DNA of 64,000 bases from Algibacter sp045066735 (lineage in GTDB: Bacteria > Bacteroidota > Bacteroidia > Flavobacteriales > Flavobacteriaceae), in NCBI RefSeq assembly GCF_045066735.1, contig NZ_JBISHH010000023.1:186001-250000 (forward strand), given 5' to 3'. Numbering within the stretch: the stretch's first letter is position 1; every line of letters starts with the position of its first letter. The position numbers were made by a program, and so were the translations under genes. The notes beneath the pieces were generated by a model that was not told the origin of the DNA, did no database searches, and worked only from the letters and a program-made list of their open reading frames with translations. Shown here piece by piece: positions 61,105 through 64,000 of the stretch.

Positions 61105-61455
61105 ATGCAAATTCAAGTAGTAAAATCTAAAATACACAGAGTAAAAGTAACCGGTGCCGACTTAAACTACATTGGTAGTATCACTATTGATGAGGATTTA
61201 ATGGAAGCCGCTAACATTATTCAAGGTGAAAAAGTTCAAATTGTAAATAACAATAACGGCGCTAGACTAGAAACCTATGCCATTCCTGGACCAAGAAATA
61301 GTGGGGAAATCACCCTAAACGGAGCCGCGGCACGACTAGTTGCTCCTGGCGATGTGCTTATTTTAATAACTTATGCTTTTATGGATATAGAAGAAGCTAA
61401 AGTTTTTAAACCGTCGTTAGTTTTCCCTGACGAAGCGACCAACTTACTCAAATAA
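61105..61455 (+). CDS. panD: Aspartate 1-decarboxylase
   Basis: Pyruvoyl-dependent enzyme making beta-alanine from aspartate, supplying panC. It has 116 residues. The proenzyme cleaves itself at G24-S25 in LNYIGSITIDE to form the pyruvoyl group. The conserved YAIPGPRNSGEITLNGAAARL and GDVLILITYAFM segments complete the family signature. Confidence 0.97.
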   Translation: MQIQVVKSKIHRVKVTGADLNYIGSITIDEDLMEAANIIQGEKVQIVNNNNGARLETYAIPGPRNSGEITLNGAAARLVAPGDVLILITYAFMDIEEAKVFKPSLVFPDEATNLLK

Positions 61456-61460
61456 GCCAT

Positions 61461-62441
61461 TTGAATAAACGAGCAAAAAATATACTTAAAATTACACTCC
61501 CATTATTATTGGGAGTTTTTTTAGTCTGGTATTCACTATCGAAAGTATCTATTAGTAAAGTTATTGAATACGCACAAAACGCCGATTATACCTGGATTAT
61601 TTTAGGTGTTTTTCTCGGTTTATTAAGTCACCTATCTCGCTCTTATCGCTGGCTTTTTATGCTAGAACCCATGGGTTACAAAATAAAATTTGGCAATAGC
61701 ATTATGGCCGTTTTTGCAACCTACTTAATAAATTACACCATACCCAGAGCAGGCGAAGTTGCCCGAGCGTCTATATTAACAAACTATGAGGGCGTACCTT
61801 TTGAAAAAGGCTTTGGAACCATTGTTGCTGAGCGCATTGCCGATATGTTAGTTATGCTAGGTATTATTGCAATTACACTTTTTCTACAATTCGATTTTAT
61901 ATATGGTTTCTTAATTGAAAAGTTTAATCCCTTAAAAATCGGAATTGCTCTTTTTATCTGCGTAATACTCGGTCTATTATTTCTAAGATTAATAAAACGA
62001 AGTAAATCCAAACTCGCTTTAAAAATTAGAAATTTCGCTAACGGACTTATTGAAGGCGCACTAAGTATTTTTAAAATGAAGAAGAAATGGGCATTTATCT
62101 TTCACACTCTTTTTATTTGGGGAATGTACTTACTCATGTTCTACGTCACTTCATTTTCTATAACCGAATTGCATGGCATTTCCGCTGGAGCAATTTTAAT
62201 AGGTTTTATATCGGCGAGCTTTAGTATTGCCGCAACTAACGGAGGTATTGGCTCCTACCCTTTAGCTATTTACGCCGCATTCTCTATTTTTGGTATTGCA
62301 GAAGAACCAAGTATCGCTTTTGGATGGATTATGTGGGCCTCGCAAACGTTAATGGTTATTCTTTTTGGAGGTATTTCTCTAATTTACTTACCAATTTATA
62401 ACAGGAAGAAAACCGTAAAGCAAGAACCGCCAGCACATTAA
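61461..62441 (+). CDS. YbhN/UPF0104 flippase-like membrane protein
   Basis: A 326-residue integral membrane protein of the lysylphosphatidylglycerol synthase transmembrane/UPF0104 family, with ~8 helices. Typical features are SHLSRSYRWLFMLEPMGY, the TIPRAGEVARASILTNYEG loop, FGTIVAERIADMLVML and NGGIGSYPLAIY. It lacks the catalytic synthetase domain, so it is a lipid transporter-like protein rather than MprF. The start is a TTG at 61461, 5 bp after panD. The panC-panD-YbhN order is commonly seen in flavobacteria. Confidence 0.9.
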   Translation: MNKRAKNILKITLPLLLGVFLVWYSLSKVSISKVIEYAQNADYTWIILGVFLGLLSHLSRSYRWLFMLEPMGYKIKFGNSIMAVFATYLINYTIPRAGEVARASILTNYEGVPFEKGFGTIVAERIADMLVMLGIIAITLFLQFDFIYGFLIEKFNPLKIGIALFICVILGLLFLRLIKRSKSKLALKIRNFANGLIEGALSIFKMKKKWAFIFHTLFIWGMYLLMFYVTSFSITELHGISAGAILIGFISASFSIAATNGGIGSYPLAIYAAFSIFGIAEEPSIAFGWIMWASQTLMVILFGGISLIYLPIYNRKKTVKQEPPAH

Positions 62442-62536
62442 GATTTCAGGACACAGAGCGCAACACTTTTCTTTTTTTGAATTCTAATCGCTTATTTCTT
62501 ACCTTGCCATAATTAAATCTCAAATCATTTTTTAAA

Positions 62537-63688
62537 ATGAAGAAACTTACCCTTTTAGTTTTTCTGTTTAGCCTAACCTTTATAAACATTGAAGCCCAAG
62601 TAAAATATGAAACTTTCGAATCTTCTAAACTAGGGGAAACACGACAAATAAAAATTCAACTACCACGAGGTTATGATTCTAACGAAGATAAAAGCTACCC
62701 TATTTTTATAGTTTTAGATGGTGATTACTTATTTGAAGCCGTTGCCGGAAATGTAGATTATTATTCTTATTGGGAAGATATGCCAGAATCTATTGTAGTT
62801 GGTGTAAATCAAATAGAAACACGATATGAAGATTGTTTATACTCTGAACAAAACTCTCTACCTGTTGAAACTGGAGCTGCTTTTTTTGAGTTTATAGGTC
62901 AAGAACTTGTTCCTTACATTGAAAAAACTTTTAGAACTGTAAACTTTAGAATTGCTGTTGGCCATGGCCAAACAGCAAATTTTATAAACTACTATTTACT
63001 AAAACCACAACCGTTATTTCAAGGCTATATATCTATTAGTCCAGAATTAGCGCCAGCCATGTTAGATTATATTCCTGAAGGCCTAGCTAAAGCAGAATCC
63101 AAAATATTTTACTATTTAGCAAACACAAATAACGATGGATCATCTGTAAAAAAAATGACCAATACACTAAATACAGATATTGCAGCTCTAGATAATAAAA
63201 ACTTAGCATATAATTTTGATAGTTTCGAAGGACCATCTCACTACTCGGCGCCAACACATGCCATTCCAAACGCCATTGAAAACATGTTTCATGTATTTCA
63301 ACCCATTTCAAAAAAGGAATACAAAGAAACGATACTGGAGTTAGAAATTTCACCCGTTTTATACCTTGAAGAAAAATACGAAAGCATTAATCAGCTATTT
63401 GGAATTGACAAAAAAATTCTAATCAATGATTTTAAAGCCATTTCCGCAGCCATTGAAAAAAATGAACTTTACGAATATTACGAAGCTTTAGGTAAACTAG
63501 CAAGAAAAGCATATCCCGAAACTCTTTTAGGCACTTATTACATTGCACGTTTTTACGAAGAAACTGGCGAGCCTAAAAAAGCGATGCGAACCTACCAATC
63601 GGCTTACACACTAGAAGAAATCGCAGGCATTACCAAAGATGAAATGCTAGAAAAAGCCAATTTAATTAAAGAAGATTTCGGTTACTAG
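62537..63688 (+). CDS. Secreted esterase-like alpha/beta-hydrolase fold protein
   Basis: A 383-residue exported protein (signal MKKLTLLVFLFSLTFINIEAQ) resembling the esterase D/Fes-type putative esterase family. KIQLPRGYDSNEDKSYPIFIVLDGDYLF leads (seen in parts), followed by VVGVNQIETRYEDC. The nucleophile elbow expected as GxSxGG reads VGHGQTANF (~139-147), so the catalytic Ser appears replaced. A His lies in GPSHYSAPTHAIP. The last ~100 residues hold a TPR-like helical part (YYIARFYEETGEPKKAMRTY). It may therefore be an inactive or divergent esterase. It is 95 bp after the YbhN gene. Confidence 0.8.
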   Translation: MKKLTLLVFLFSLTFINIEAQVKYETFESSKLGETRQIKIQLPRGYDSNEDKSYPIFIVLDGDYLFEAVAGNVDYYSYWEDMPESIVVGVNQIETRYEDCLYSEQNSLPVETGAAFFEFIGQELVPYIEKTFRTVNFRIAVGHGQTANFINYYLLKPQPLFQGYISISPELAPAMLDYIPEGLAKAESKIFYYLANTNNDGSSVKKMTNTLNTDIAALDNKNLAYNFDSFEGPSHYSAPTHAIPNAIENMFHVFQPISKKEYKETILELEISPVLYLEEKYESINQLFGIDKKILINDFKAISAAIEKNELYEYYEALGKLARKAYPETLLGTYYIARFYEETGEPKKAMRTYQSAYTLEEIAGITKDEMLEKANLIKEDFGY

Positions 63689-63721
63689 AACCTAAACACA
63701 AACTAAATTCCAAATTTGAAA

Positions 63722-64000
63722 ATGGCTAAAGTAAAAACCACTTTTTTTTGCCAAAATTGCGGCACGCAATATGCTAAATGGCAAGGACAATGTAATGCTT
63801 GTAAAAATTGGAACACCATAGTTGAAGAGGTTATACAAAAACCTGAAAAAAGCGATTGGAAAACACCAACTAACAACGCTAAAAGAGTTTCTAAACCTTT
63901 AAGACTAAAAGAAATTGACTCATCTAAAGAAGCACGATTAGACACTTCAGACGCTGAATTTAATCGCGTTTTAGGTGGCGGTATTGTTCCCGGCTCTCTA
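63722..64000 (+). CDS. radA: DNA repair protein RadA, N-terminal part (cut by window edge)
   Basis: The first 93 codons of RadA/Sms, a RecA-like DNA-branch-migration ATPase. The N-terminal zinc finger is complete: C10, C13, C24, C27 in FFCQNCGTQYAKWQGQC and NACKNW. RLDTSDAEFNRVLGGGIVPGSL leads into the Walker A, which lies just past the window. It is 33 bp after the esterase-like gene. Confidence 0.95.
   Translation, partial: MAKVKTTFFCQNCGTQYAKWQGQCNACKNWNTIVEEVIQKPEKSDWKTPTNNAKRVSKPLRLKEIDSSKEARLDTSDAEFNRVLGGGIVPGSL

Noticed and set aside
61461..62441. MprF-type lysylphosphatidylglycerol synthase
   Set aside because: Only the membrane domain is present (326 residues); the catalytic aminoacyl-transfer domain is missing, so a YbhN-type call is safer.

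Overview
The window looks like a chromosomal segment of a marine-type member of the Flavobacteriaceae (Bacteroidota). The base composition is AT-rich. There are T9SS type A sorting tails, SusC-like TonB-dependent receptors with carboxypeptidase-regulatory N-termini, DUF5689, DUF4270 and DUF3108 proteins, and many promoters with the Bacteroidota -7 box TAnnTTTG. No rRNA, tRNA, CRISPR array, insertion sequence or prophage was recognised. Most of the window is ordinary core genome with a few lineage-specific islands.

Layout. 1-2.9 kb: the start of a LytTR-type response regulator (cut by the window edge) and a secreted T9SS cargo protein. 3-15.7 kb: a nuclease-rich locus with two paralogous endonuclease/exonuclease/phosphatase-fold nucleases, an endonuclease I lipoprotein, a DUF5689 lipoprotein, another lipoprotein and two related TonB-dependent receptors. 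I infer a system for degrading and taking up extracellular nucleic acid or phosphate. 15.8-20.5 kb: a minus-strand operon of a DUF3108 protein, tryptophan 2,3-dioxygenase, an M23 peptidase and phosphoglucose isomerase. 20.7-23.6 kb: an intergenic repeat, an NtrY-like histidine kinase, an enoyl-CoA hydratase and a small membrane protein.

23.7-28.4 kb: four tandem paralogous secreted proteins of about 200 residues, each with its own promoter and terminator. All four share an upstream inverted-repeat element at the same distance from the -7 box. A divergent AraC-type regulator lies beside them. This is the most striking unexplained structure. 28.4-38.6 kb: an SGNH hydrolase with a T9SS tail, an HD phosphohydrolase, an AraC/GyrI regulator, a lipid cluster (plsC and an acyl-ACP desaturase), a bacilliredoxin, a second copy of the intergenic repeat, a TerB-DnaJ protein, a DUF1569 protein and an LD-carboxypeptidase. 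38.7-44.6 kb: metG, a secreted protein, ferritin, a Cys-rich micro-ORF, a lipocalin-like lipoprotein and an OmpA-family lipoprotein.

44.6-49 kb: an SOS-mutagenesis-like cassette with a DnaE-type polymerase whose PHP site is degenerate, a divergent HTH-S24 (LexA-like) repressor and a UmuD-like protein, but no Y-family polymerase. 49-51 kb: atpD-atpC with a 7-bp-periodic repeat between them. 51-55.5 kb: an SGNH lipoprotein paired with a TonB receptor. 55.7-60 kb: a half-length GT5 'glycogen synthase-like' protein, a DUF4270 lipoprotein and glmS. 60.2-64 kb: panC, panD, a flippase-like membrane protein, an esterase and the start of radA.
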